From: CAWDMW01 sp963803575
GTDB taxonomy: Bacteria > Pseudomonadota > Alphaproteobacteria > Rickettsiales > UBA998
Reading direction: 5' to 3'
Assembly (NCBI GenBank): GCA_963803575.1
Contig: CAWDMW010000002.1
Coordinates: forward strand, 744,001-808,000
Length of the DNA: 64,000 nt
The stretch's first letter is position 1. Each line of letters starts with the position of its first letter. Below, piece by piece: positions 1 through 8,491 of this stretch. Under the pieces are notes generated by a model that was not told where the DNA came from, did no database searches, and was given only the letters and a program-made list of their open reading frames with translations. A program made the position numbers and the translations under genes.

Positions 1-3000
1 AGGCAATAAAGTCAGCATTATTGACATTAAAGGTACCTGTGGTGGCAGCGTCAAAATCCAGTGCGCCCGCTAAAATGCGGGTGTTGCCTGAAAGGGTGCC
101 AGCTGACGTATGGTGGCCAATAGTGGCGGCTCCCGTATTATTGACAACGCTTATTTCACCACCGCTGTTAAGCAATAGGTTACCTGTGCGGTTACCCGAG
201 GAAATAGACTGCGCACCAGTATGATATTCACCATGACCGATCATAGCTATAGCCTCAGCATTTCCGCTTCCACCTTGCAGTGAAATGTCACCTGTATTGT
301 TAATAGTGATATTACCTGTTGAGTTGCCATTTGATAAGACAGCTCCGGCATGACCTATCATGGCATATCCTTCGTCTGAGCCTCCTGCATTGCTACCACG
401 CAACGTAATGTCACCTGTGCTATTAATCGTAATGTCACCGGTCATGTCTCCGCCAGCGGTACGAAACCCTCCATGACCAATTTGAGTAAAAGCATTATCT
501 GTAACAGCGGTACTATCTAGAGTAATATTCGCGGCATCCAGATTCAGATTGCCTAAAATAACAGCAGCTTCCGGAGTGCCATCCAACGTGCCCTGGGCAT
601 TACCAATTTGCGCAAAACTTCTTGCCTGATTGCTGGCGGTTAACGTAACGTCATTCGTAATATTTAAATCAATATCGCCCTGAATGGTACCGGTAATTAT
701 TTCACCACCGTTACCAATTAAAGCATAGCTATCCAGACCCCCTGCCTGCGCTGAATGTAATGTCAGACTATTCGCGTTGATCGTTAACAAATCACCTGCC
801 TGCCCCATATTACCATCCGTGCCGTAACCACCATGACCAATTTGTGCAATACTATATTGTCCACTTCCTCCTTGCAATGTGATATTTTCAGCATTGATGG
901 TGATGTTACCTGAATGATTACCATTTACATCATGTCCGCCATGACCAATCTGCACATTATCAAATATCGTGCTTCCACCAATCAAATTGATATCTTTAGC
1001 TCTTACATCAATGCTCCCTGATGTTGTGAGGTTATTATCAGAAAATCCACCATGGCCAATATAAGCTCTGGTTGAAACGCCCTGCAGGGTTAAGTTATTT
1101 CTATTATACACAGAAATGCTACCAAGGGCTTCAAGGCTAATAACAGGAGCCTCAAAACGACTGCCTATCATACTTGTATCATTTCCGATTAATGTTGTAT
1201 TGTAAGCAGCAGTCACGGTGCGACCGTTACGAGAACCAAACCTACCACTGTTATTTAAAGTTAAGCTGCCATTATTATTACCGTAGCTGTTGGCATCGGT
1301 AAGCACAGCATCTGCATCAAAGCTGGTATCTGCACTATCATTAAAGCCTGTATTGCCATCCCAGCCTGCAATTGCCGTTAATCCGGTTAGGGTGTTGGAG
1401 CCAGTTGCAACTAAACTGGTTTCATTATACTGCACGTCGTTTGTAATATTGATATCTCTGCCAGACAGAAACGTCAGATTCCCTGTGTAATCATCGCTAT
1501 CTGCAATAAACCAGTCAGTGTTAATTATCATCCCTGCTGTGCCAGTAGAGCCAATAGTCACATCGCCTCCGGCCAGATTAGCCATCATATTATTGGCAAA
1601 TAACGTGTTATCAAGATCAAACGTTCCAGTAGTGGCTGAGGTAAAATCCAGTGCATTAGCCAGAATCTTCACATTACCGTCAATCCCGTCCGATGCGGTA
1701 TAATGCCCAATGAAAGAGTTATCATCAGGATCAGCGTCAATCAGGCTAAGTTCTCTTCCGGCAATTACCACCACATTCCCTACACGATTACCACTATCGT
1801 TACCATCCGGTACACCATGGCCAATATGGGCGTAATTAAACCTGTTTCCTCCGCTTGTTCCAGAAGCGTTAAGTGTGATATCGTTACTGGCATTAATGGT
1901 AATGTTGCCGGTGTAATCAACTGTAGAGTTATTTTGATTAATGTTGCCATGCCCAATTTTAGCCGCTGCTATATTGTGATCAGATGCATTCAGTATTACA
2001 TTTCGTGCATTGACAGTGATGTCGCCATTATATCCTGAAGCAGCAGCATCCTTCATACCGCTACCAATACGGGCATAAGCATTATCAGTGTTTCCAGCTT
2101 GTATAACAACATCGTTTAACGCATTAACAACAATATCGTCTTGATTCTGAAACTGATAACCTAATGTAACAGGGTGGGAGCTATTAACACTTCCGACATT
2201 CACATTATATCCAGCTACATTTAACAAGCCTCGTGTGCCAACATAAAGCCAGTTACCGTTTGTTTCACTATTAATGATAAGACTGCCGTTTCTGTTGCCA
2301 TAAGCATTATTGACAGGATTGAGGATACCATTTGGATTAGTCTCATCAAGAATGGGAGCGCCAGTATCTGTGTTATTAGCAACGGCTCCGTACGAACTTG
2401 TGGCAGTGTTCCATGGCGTTGCACTGAAGCCGGTTGTGCCGTCCCAGCCAGCAATTAGATTAATGGCTCCTAATTCAAAATTTTGAATATTTCTGTTAAT
2501 ATAAATATTATCGTGAGCAAGCAAACTTAAACTGTTTGTTACGTTAGTATACTGCATCGGTTCATTGACGGTAATGTTTCCTGTACCCGCGGTACTACCG
2601 TTACTTGTATGAATAACTACATGGTTGCCCGCAAGAGCAGCGGAAATTTGCCACCATGGTATCGTATTAGGGTTGCCGGTGCTATCAATGGTAATATCTT
2701 GTGGATCAATGAGCCATGTACCACCGTTTGTGTTGACGTTGATATCTTCGCGCAACAACAATGTCTGCTTGCCCGATGTTTCCACGAACCCGCCTTGGGT
2801 GGTGTTGGCGCCTTTGGCTTCAATCGTGCCACTCACATCCGCTGTATCGTCTGCCCACACAATCACTTCACCGCCTTTGCCATTGGTGGCATTGGCCGTG
2901 ATGATGGCAGGTTTATGCAGTATGGTGTGCGCAGCATTGGGGATGCTCTCGTCACGCCCCTGATATGTTCCGCCAATCAGCACGCGACCCGCTACCTGCT

Positions 3001-3940
3001 CTCCCGAAGCATCCATGCGTGCAGACACATCCACGGTTGCGCGCTCACCGCTAATGATGATCCTGCCGCCTTGCTGTGTCACGGACGGCGCACGCAGCTC
3101 ACCACTGACACGCACTAGATTATCAATCAACTGCCGTCCGTGCGCTGCGGTAAGCAAAATCTCTCCACCGGCCGCGTCGATGCTGCCTGTATTGCGTACC
3201 AATTGTTTGGTCACCGCATCACTGGCCTGCACCGAAATTAGCCCGTCGCCATATAAGTCAATCTCTGCCGTATCACCTGCTGCGAGTGCAACCTTTCCCA
3301 GTTTCGCCCGGATAGCGCCATGATTCTCGACGTTCGGTGCTACCATTCCCACCAGACCTGCGTCACGTGCCGTGATGTCGCCATGGTTGATGATCACCGC
3401 ATTAGGGTTACCCGGACGATCCAGCTTGAGTGTACCACCCTGCATGAAGCGTGCCGCATCTGTGTCGGCACTACTCGCAATCAGCCCGCCCACATCCACG
3501 CGTGATCCACGTTCAAACACGACCCCGTTTGGATTAAGCAACACCACATGGCCGTTTGATTGCAGATTCCCCGCAATGCGGGATGCATCCGTGCTGCCTG
3601 TCACCCGGTTCAGTGCCGCACTGCTGGCGGATGGCTGAATAAAGCGGGTAGTTTCACCTGTATCAATATCAAACCGTTCCCAGTCAATCGCTGCACGATC
3701 TGTCCCCTGATGAATGGTCACGTCCCCACCTGTGCGGCTGATCTGGGCTTCACCGCCCACCACTACGCCACCCACAGGAGCCGCCTGCACCGGCTGCACG
3801 CAGGACAGGCAGTACAACACACTCCCCACCATTCCTGCACTGCGTAGACTCGTACTTAAGCCATAATGCTGGTGCATCGTTGTTATCGCTATTCCATCGT
3901 GTTTGGGGGCATAAGTCTCTTTTTCCATAACACTCATCAT
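1..3940 (-). CDS. Filamentous haemagglutinin-like secreted adhesin, 5' part (partial)
   Basis: The minus strand is open from an ATG at 3940 to the window edge (about 1313 residues), so the 3' end is missing. After a basic N-terminus there is a signal-like stretch ending near VQPVQAAP. A two-partner-secretion (TPS) domain follows, with VTIHQGTDRAAIDWERF and the hallmark NPNGVVFERG. The rest is Gly/Asn/Thr-rich beta-helix sequence with short imperfect repeats built around 'IGHGG' followed by NITINA-type strands. Proteins of this family are exported through an outer membrane TpsB partner and act in adhesion or contact-dependent inhibition. No tpsB is visible here. ATGs at 3940 and 3937 are adjacent and I chose the first. 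The gene diverges from the GTPase/kinase gene, leaving about 120 bp for promoters. Confidence 0.88.
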   Translation of the reverse strand, partial: MMSVMEKETYAPKHDGIAITTMHQHYGLSTSLRSAGMVGSVLYCLSCVQPVQAAPVGGVVVGGEAQISRTGGDVTIHQGTDRAAIDWERFDIDTGETTRFIQPSASSAALNRVTGSTDASRIAGNLQSNGHVVLLNPNGVVFERGSRVDVGGLIASSADTDAARFMQGGTLKLDRPGNPNAVIINHGDITARDAGLVGMVAPNVENHGAIRAKLGKVALAAGDTAEIDLYGDGLISVQASDAVTKQLVRNTGSIDAAGGEILLTAAHGRQLIDNLVRVSGELRAPSVTQQGGRIIISGERATVDVSARMDASGEQVAGRVLIGGTYQGRDESIPNAAHTILHKPAIITANATNGKGGEVIVWADDTADVSGTIEAKGANTTQGGFVETSGKQTLLLREDINVNTNGGTWLIDPQDITIDSTGNPNTIPWWQISAALAGNHVVIHTSNGSTAGTGNITVNEPMQYTNVTNSLSLLAHDNIYINRNIQNFELGAINLIAGWDGTTGFSATPWNTATSSYGAVANNTDTGAPILDETNPNGILNPVNNAYGNRNGSLIINSETNGNWLYVGTRGLLNVAGYNVNVGSVNSSHPVTLGYQFQNQDDIVVNALNDVVIQAGNTDNAYARIGSGMKDAAASGYNGDITVNARNVILNASDHNIAAAKIGHGNINQNNSTVDYTGNITINASNDITLNASGTSGGNRFNYAHIGHGVPDGNDSGNRVGNVVVIAGRELSLIDADPDDNSFIGHYTASDGIDGNVKILANALDFTSATTGTFDLDNTLFANNMMANLAGGDVTIGSTGTAGMIINTDWFIADSDDYTGNLTFLSGRDINITNDVQYNETSLVATGSNTLTGLTAIAGWDGNTGFNDSADTSFDADAVLTDANSYGNNNGSLTLNNSGRFGSRNGRTVTAAYNTTLIGNDTSMIGSRFEAPVISLEALGSISVYNRNNLTLQGVSTRAYIGHGGFSDNNLTTSGSIDVRAKDINLIGGSTIFDNVQIGHGGHDVNGNHSGNITINAENITLQGGSGQYSIAQIGHGGYGTDGNMGQAGDLLTINANSLTLHSAQAGGLDSYALIGNGGEIITGTIQGDIDLNITNDVTLTASNQARSFAQIGNAQGTLDGTPEAAVILGNLNLDAANITLDSTAVTDNAFTQIGHGGFRTAGGDMTGDITINSTGDITLRGSNAGGSDEGYAMIGHAGAVLSNGNSTGNITINNTGDISLQGGSGNAEAIAMIGHGEYHTGAQSISSGNRTGNLLLNSGGEISVVNNTGAATIGHHTSAGTLSGNTRILAGALDFDAATTGTFNVNNADFIA

Positions 3941-4063
3941 ACACTTACATCTCTTAAACAATCGTTTGTTATTCTTAAAATGCAAGCTATTTACCCGCTT
4001 AACCGGCATCATTTCTTAAATAACCTTGCAGAGTTCGCAGAAAGTGTACTATTTCCTTACAGT

Positions 4064-5965
4064 ATGTCTGAATCTAAACACTATTTATCTAAAGAAGAGC
4101 AGCTAACATTAGTGATTGTTGGTCATGTGGATCATGGGAAATCCACACTGATTGGGCGGCTAGTCTATGAAATGGGGTGTTTGCCAGACGGTAAATATGA
4201 AGCCATACACGCAAGCTGTAAGCGTCGCGGTGTGCCATTCGAGTGGTCATTCTTAATGGATGCTTTACAGTCCGAGCGATCACAGGGCATCACCATTGAT
4301 ATGACGCAATTATGGTTACGTACGCCAGAACGCGATTACGCTATCATTGACGCGCCCGGCCATCATGAGTTCCTCAAAAACATGATGACGGGTGCCGCGC
4401 AAAGTGACGCCGCTATCTTGATGATTGATGCAGAAGAAGGGCTACGTGAGCAGTCGCGTCGTCATGCCTATTTACTCTATTTGCTAGGGGTAAAGCGTGT
4501 GATTGTTTTGGTCAACAAGATGGATGTGGTGGGGTATGAACAACATCGCTTTACCTGTATCTCTGAAGAAATCACAAGCTACCTGCATGGCATTAATTTG
4601 TCTCCTGTTGCCATTATTCCTGCATCAGCTTATCACGGGGATATGTTAGTGCATCGCGGTGAGGCAATGGGCTGGTATCAGGGGCTTACGTTAAAAGAAA
4701 CACTGCAAGATTGCCCGCATACGGCATATCGTACCGATCAGCCATTGCGTTTACCTGTGCAGGACGTGTATAAATTTGACCATCGCCGTATCATTGCCGG
4801 CACAATTGATACGGGTGAGCTGCATGTTGGTGATACGATCCTCATATCACCGACCAATTATACAGCAACCGTTGCGTCTATTGAGCATTGGACATCAAAG
4901 GACGCAGGAGATTCTTTGGCAGCCCAGCATGCAATTGCAGGTCAGGCAATAGGCATTACGCTGGAAGATGCGCGCTTTATTGAGCGAGGCCACACCATCA
5001 GCCATGTGGAAGATGCCCCGCTCATGGTGAATCGTTTTAGCTCGCATCTATTTTGGCTTGGACATATGCCTTTAACATTAGGCGAGTCTTACAGCTTACG
5101 TATCAATACTGCATCTTACCTTGCAGAGCTGATAGCTATTGACCACATTATTGATACGCAGTCATTACAGCATCATGAAGGACATACCCGTGTTGAGCGC
5201 CATCAGGTAGCGCGCGTGACATGGAAATTACGTGGTTTGGCAGCAATTGATGCGCATAGCGATCTGGCGCAAGGTGGCCGTTACGCTATTATGCAGGATT
5301 ATCGCATTAATGGTGGCGGCATTATTTTGGCAGACGGGTTACAGAATCAGCGCACCTCTCCACAATCCGTGATGTCTCGCCATCTCTTTACCGAAGATAT
5401 GCTGGTTAGCCGGGACAGTCGTTCGCAGCGCAATGGCCACAAAGGAGGCGTGTTGTGGTTCACCGGCTTATCCGGTTCGGGTAAGTCTACATTAGCGCGG
5501 CAGGTGCAGCAGTCGCTTTTTGCTAAAGGGTATCAGGTCTATGTGCTGGACGGTGATAATATCCGTCAGGGACTCAATGCTGATTTAGGGTTCGATGCAG
5601 CAGATCGCTCTGAAAACATCCGGCGTATTGGGGAAGTGGCCGCATTATTTGCAGATGCCGGCTTTATTGTAATTACGGCATTTATCTCTCCTTACAGTGA
5701 AGACCGGAGGCGCGCCCGCGCTGTTGCGTCTGAGTGTTTTCATATTGTCCATATTGAAGCGGAATTGGCCACCTGTGAGGCACGTGATGCAAAAGGATTA
5801 TACAGGAAAGCGCGTGCAGGCGAGATTGATGACTTTACCGGAGTGTCAGCACCTTACGAAATGCCCCGTCATGCTGAATTGGTAGTGCGTACAGATGAGG
5901 CATCCGTTGAAGTCTGTTCAACGCAAATTATAGACTATGTTCAGCAGCATTTTGGCGTGATGTAA
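4064..5965 (+). CDS. cysN/C: CysN/CysC-like fusion: elongation-factor-type GTPase plus adenylylsulfate kinase
   Basis: The protein has 634 aa, close to the usual length of CysNC/NodQ fusions. Residues 20-28 are the GTPase P-loop GHVDHGKST. G3 is DAPGH and G4 is VNKMD, and domains 2 and 3 resemble EF-Tu. From about residue 460 an APS kinase domain follows, with P-loop GLSGSGKST (about 468), DGDNIR, FISPY and KGLYRKARAGEIDDFTG. Family members help make adenylylsulfate (with CysD) and then phosphorylate it to PAPS. No cysD adjoins it, and the G3 region DAPGHHEFLKNM is more EF-Tu-like than typical CysN, so the GTPase half may work differently. The reading frame stays open upstream, but ATG 4064 places the P-loop where the family has it. 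The kinase role is secure and the sulfurylase role is inferred. Confidence 0.85.
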   Translation: MSESKHYLSKEEQLTLVIVGHVDHGKSTLIGRLVYEMGCLPDGKYEAIHASCKRRGVPFEWSFLMDALQSERSQGITIDMTQLWLRTPERDYAIIDAPGHHEFLKNMMTGAAQSDAAILMIDAEEGLREQSRRHAYLLYLLGVKRVIVLVNKMDVVGYEQHRFTCISEEITSYLHGINLSPVAIIPASAYHGDMLVHRGEAMGWYQGLTLKETLQDCPHTAYRTDQPLRLPVQDVYKFDHRRIIAGTIDTGELHVGDTILISPTNYTATVASIEHWTSKDAGDSLAAQHAIAGQAIGITLEDARFIERGHTISHVEDAPLMVNRFSSHLFWLGHMPLTLGESYSLRINTASYLAELIAIDHIIDTQSLQHHEGHTRVERHQVARVTWKLRGLAAIDAHSDLAQGGRYAIMQDYRINGGGIILADGLQNQRTSPQSVMSRHLFTEDMLVSRDSRSQRNGHKGGVLWFTGLSGSGKSTLARQVQQSLFAKGYQVYVLDGDNIRQGLNADLGFDAADRSENIRRIGEVAALFADAGFIVITAFISPYSEDRRRARAVASECFHIVHIEAELATCEARDAKGLYRKARAGEIDDFTGVSAPYEMPRHAELVVRTDEASVEVCSTQIIDYVQQHFGVM

Positions 5966-6049
5966 GCTGCATATTGCGGATGACAGATTGCCCTGTTCAT
6001 GATAAAGATAATCATTATTGAAATAAATTGATGAACAGAGCAGGGTATA

Positions 6050-6565
6050 ATGGCTGGTAGCGTAAATAAAGTTATTTTGGTTGGGAATTTAGGCAAAGAC
6101 CCGGAAATACGTGCCACGCAAGATGGGCGCGAGATTGCAAACCTGACAATTGCTACAGGCGAAAGCTGGAAAGATCGCAATACGGGTGAAAGACGCGAAA
6201 AAACTGAGTGGCACCGTGTCGTTATTTTTAGCGAAGGGCTGACGAACATAGCAAAGAATTACTTGCGAAAAGGGAGCAAGGTGTTCATCGAGGGGCAGTT
6301 GCAGACCCGTAAATGGACGGATAATCAAGGGGCAGAGCGCTATAGCACGGAAGTGGTGTTGCAGGGCTATAATGGTACGTTAACTATGCTGGATTCACGA
6401 CGTGACGGCGAAGGCGGCCAGAATAGTGGTGGCTATGGTGGCGGTGGATCTCAGGGAGGAGGGTATAATAACCAGTCTTCCGGTGGTGGATACCAGCCAT
6501 CGTCGGCTTCGGGGGGTAATAATCGACCAGCCGCCCCTGATCTGGATGATGATATTCCGTTTTAA
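6050..6565 (+). CDS. ssb: Single-stranded DNA-binding protein
   Basis: This 171-aa protein begins with an OB fold (MAGSVNKVILVGNLGKDPEI, then TEWHRVVIF and FIEGQLQTRKW). A Gly/Gln/Asn-rich flexible linker follows from about residue 115, and the protein ends in the acidic tip DLDDDIPF that recruits replication and repair partners. All parts of a normal bacterial SSB are present. It binds single-stranded DNA during replication, recombination and repair. An 8-bp inverted repeat (5993-6000 and 6031-6038) lies just before the start, between this gene and the upstream kinase gene. It is convergent with the MucR-like gene. Confidence 0.97.
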   Translation: MAGSVNKVILVGNLGKDPEIRATQDGREIANLTIATGESWKDRNTGERREKTEWHRVVIFSEGLTNIAKNYLRKGSKVFIEGQLQTRKWTDNQGAERYSTEVVLQGYNGTLTMLDSRRDGEGGQNSGGYGGGGSQGGGYNNQSSGGGYQPSSASGGNNRPAAPDLDDDIPF

Positions 6566-6608
6566 TAGTATGGTGACAAAGTAGATAAAGGGCAGGTGAG
6601 GGAGCGTG

Positions 6609-7142
6609 TTACGCGATTACGCCCTGCGTCATCATGATGTCGGTACTTTTTACAATCCGCAACTTTCCTTTACCACCCGGAAGCAAACCACTCTTAAATT
6701 TGCCAAACGCTGCTTGTTTGCGTTGTTTAATGGATTGTTTCCCAAGCCCGATGTCTTTAGCCAGTTCGCTGCGGCGTTTTGCATAATTTGGTGCAACCAT
6801 TGGGTAATCTGTTGGCAGGTTCCAGCGTTTGCGGTATTCTTCCGGCGTTAAACCATAATTGGTTTTTAGGTAACGCTTCAGCATCTTCAAGCGTTTGCCG
6901 TCTTCAAGGCAAATAAGATATTCCGGCGTGATCGAATCCTGCACCGTTACCAGTGGATTGGCACCCTGATGATGTATCATCGTTACCTGCGCGCTGGAGA
7001 TAGCACGAAACACAGAGCTTACCACATTATCCAAGTCTTTCAACTCTATACCATGATGGCTCACATATGCAGCGGTGATGGTGCCTGTTGCCTGAATCAT
7101 GGCAGCTTTTAAGTGTGTATCGTCAGACGTCATGCCTGTCAT
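6609..7142 (-). CDS. Ros/MucR-family transcriptional regulator lacking most zinc ligands
   Basis: This 177-aa protein has the MucR C-terminal signature: PLVTVQDSITPEYLICLEDG, KMLKRYLKTNYGLTPEEYRKRW, NLPTDYPMVAPNYAKRRSELAKDIGLGK. In classical Ros/MucR the fold holds zinc with Cys-x2-Cys and two His (pattern CLECGKxFKxLKRHLxTHH). Here the second Cys is Asp, the first His is Tyr (KRYL) and the second His is Asn (KTNY), so only one ligand remains. Zinc-free members of the family exist in rhizobia, so the protein may still fold and bind DNA. Family members are global repressors of surface polysaccharide, motility and cell-cycle genes in alphaproteobacteria. An adhesin gene nearby is a plausible target, but that is inference. 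Confidence 0.9.
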   Translation of the reverse strand: MTGMTSDDTHLKAAMIQATGTITAAYVSHHGIELKDLDNVVSSVFRAISSAQVTMIHHQGANPLVTVQDSITPEYLICLEDGKRLKMLKRYLKTNYGLTPEEYRKRWNLPTDYPMVAPNYAKRRSELAKDIGLGKQSIKQRKQAAFGKFKSGLLPGGKGKLRIVKSTDIMMTQGVIA

Positions 7143-7366
7143 TCTCCTGTCTTTACCGGTAAATCATAAAGTATTGATCTTAATATAGCATAGATTAGTT
7201 ATATGTGACAATGTACATATCAATATTGGCGATGCTATTTACCGTATCTCATAAATGAGTTTTAATGAAAGGTCAATAAATAAGTGGTTTACTTTCACAG
7301 AATTGTCACACCATTTCATGAATCAGTTTGCTACTATACTATTATACATAAAGGACAGACCAATCC

Positions 7367-7573
7367 ATGACAACAGAAAAACCAATCCCTTTTGGCGCTA
7401 CCTATCTGATGAAGCCCGGTATGACGTACCGTGATATTTGCGTAGGGATGCGACTTGATGAATCAGAGATAGACGCTGGTATATTGGCATTGGCACTACT
7501 GAACGGCCCTCAAAAACCTGTCACCGAGACATATTATCATGGCAAACAAGAACATTCCACCCATACTTATTAA
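7367..7573 (+). CDS. Small hypothetical protein (68 aa)
   Basis: I do not recognise this short soluble protein. The sequence (MTTEKPIPFGATYLMKPGMT, then YRDICVGMRLDESEIDAGIL) has a central helical part. It is the first of three same-strand genes and its 3' end overlaps the start of the next (7539), which suggests an operon. A 224-bp gap without other genes lies upstream and probably holds the promoter. It could be a spurious start of the operon, but the overlap and the acceptable start context favour a real gene. Confidence 0.55.
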   Translation: MTTEKPIPFGATYLMKPGMTYRDICVGMRLDESEIDAGILALALLNGPQKPVTETYYHGKQEHSTHTY

Positions 7574-7877
7574 GACACCCAATATGGAACAAATCACCGA
7601 CGCACAAAAAATACTGGAACTTACAGGCATTACTGCTGCTGTAGGTTCGAACCCTCCACGTGAAGAAGTTGGACGTTTGCTTGAAGAAATACAGCAGGCA
7701 ACTCAGGCAAATGTTCATCTGTTTGGCGCAGCGGGAGCGTCACTGGCCACAGGTGCCGATATGGGTCTTACTATGGCATTGGCGTCGTCCATCACTGGTG
7801 GAGAAAACGTACCCGACGTGCAGTCACCTACCACTCCATCCCAGGGCGCAAATAGTGCGGTTAAGGGCATTAGTTAA
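7539..7877 (+). CDS. Hypothetical protein (112 aa)
   Basis: The function is unknown. The N-terminal half is a soluble helical stretch (ITDAQKILELTGITAAVGSN, then REEVGRLLEEIQQATQANVH). The C-terminal half is rich in Gly, Ala and Met (LFGAAGASLATGADMGLTMA) and could form a helical hairpin or a weak membrane segment. It overlaps the preceding 68-aa gene and lies 30 bp before the 192-aa gene, so the three are probably co-transcribed. I see no catalytic motif. Confidence 0.6.
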   Translation: MANKNIPPILIKTPNMEQITDAQKILELTGITAAVGSNPPREEVGRLLEEIQQATQANVHLFGAAGASLATGADMGLTMALASSITGGENVPDVQSPTTPSQGANSAVKGIS

Positions 7878-7907
7878 GCTAGCTGTCTTATTATAGGGTG
7901 TTCTAAC

Positions 7908-8486
7908 ATGACTAACAGTCCTACAACATTAGATAAGCAGGAAAAAGAAAAGTCCCGCTCAGATACACCAGAGTGGAAAAACACGCTGAATATTACTGTG
8001 GCAGCACTGGGAGCAGTGACTGTTGCAACAGGTGTACTGTACTGGATGAAATATGGCGCAGAATTACAGGACGCATGGGAAACGCGTAATGAGTTGATCG
8101 ATAAAGCAGAGAGTTTCCATGCACACGTAGGTGAATTAGATAATCGCGCTCGTGTAACACGTAGCTTATTTAATGAACATGTTGTGGACTATTATGGTGA
8201 TGTGGGTCAGGAACTCACACGTAAGGTTGCTGATATGCAGGCAGGAAAGGCGCATCGCGAATTTTTTGACGCAGTAAAAGAGAGTTTGTTTGAATTTTCT
8301 ATAAGGGAATTACCATTCCTGCAAGCAGCAGGCGCTGCGGCGGCCTTAACACCAGTCATCAAACCAACATTACCTTTTTTTATTAATGCATTTAAAAATC
8401 CACTTACCCCCGCCATACGGGTTGGGTCTGCGGAGCATGATGGAGCAATACAGCAGCAAGATGTACAAAAGGAGCTAACAGGATAA
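7908..8486 (+). CDS. Hypothetical membrane-anchored protein (192 aa)
   Basis: After a charged N-terminus there is one clear transmembrane helix (about residues 30-47, ITVAALGAVTVATGVLYWM). A charged helical region follows, then a second hydrophobic stretch near residues 140-165 (PFLQAAGAAAALTPVIKPTL). I recognise no domain. It is the last of the three-gene group. Its stop codon (8484-8486) lies inside the left arm of the palindrome that the downstream insertion sequence interrupts, so the original terminator began right at the end of this gene. Confidence 0.65.
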   Translation: MTNSPTTLDKQEKEKSRSDTPEWKNTLNITVAALGAVTVATGVLYWMKYGAELQDAWETRNELIDKAESFHAHVGELDNRARVTRSLFNEHVVDYYGDVGQELTRKVADMQAGKAHREFFDAVKESLFEFSIRELPFLQAAGAAAALTPVIKPTLPFFINAFKNPLTPAIRVGSAEHDGAIQQQDVQKELTG

Positions 8487-8491
8487 GCTAC

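Noticed and set aside
400..1100. Recurrent 11-base runs (CCATGACCAAT) that might suggest a CRISPR or repeat array
   Set aside because: Spacing is irregular, the repeats vary and they translate to the IGHGG motif of the adhesin. No spacers of equal length exist.
2609..3118. 169-codon plus-strand frame with many His and Cys
   Set aside because: It lies antisense to the conserved TPS-adjacent part of the adhesin and shows no domain of its own.
21..3847. Many plus-strand open frames of 60-170 codons across this stretch
   Set aside because: They are antisense to one continuous minus-strand frame with signal peptide, TPS domain and beta-helix repeats, and have no family features.
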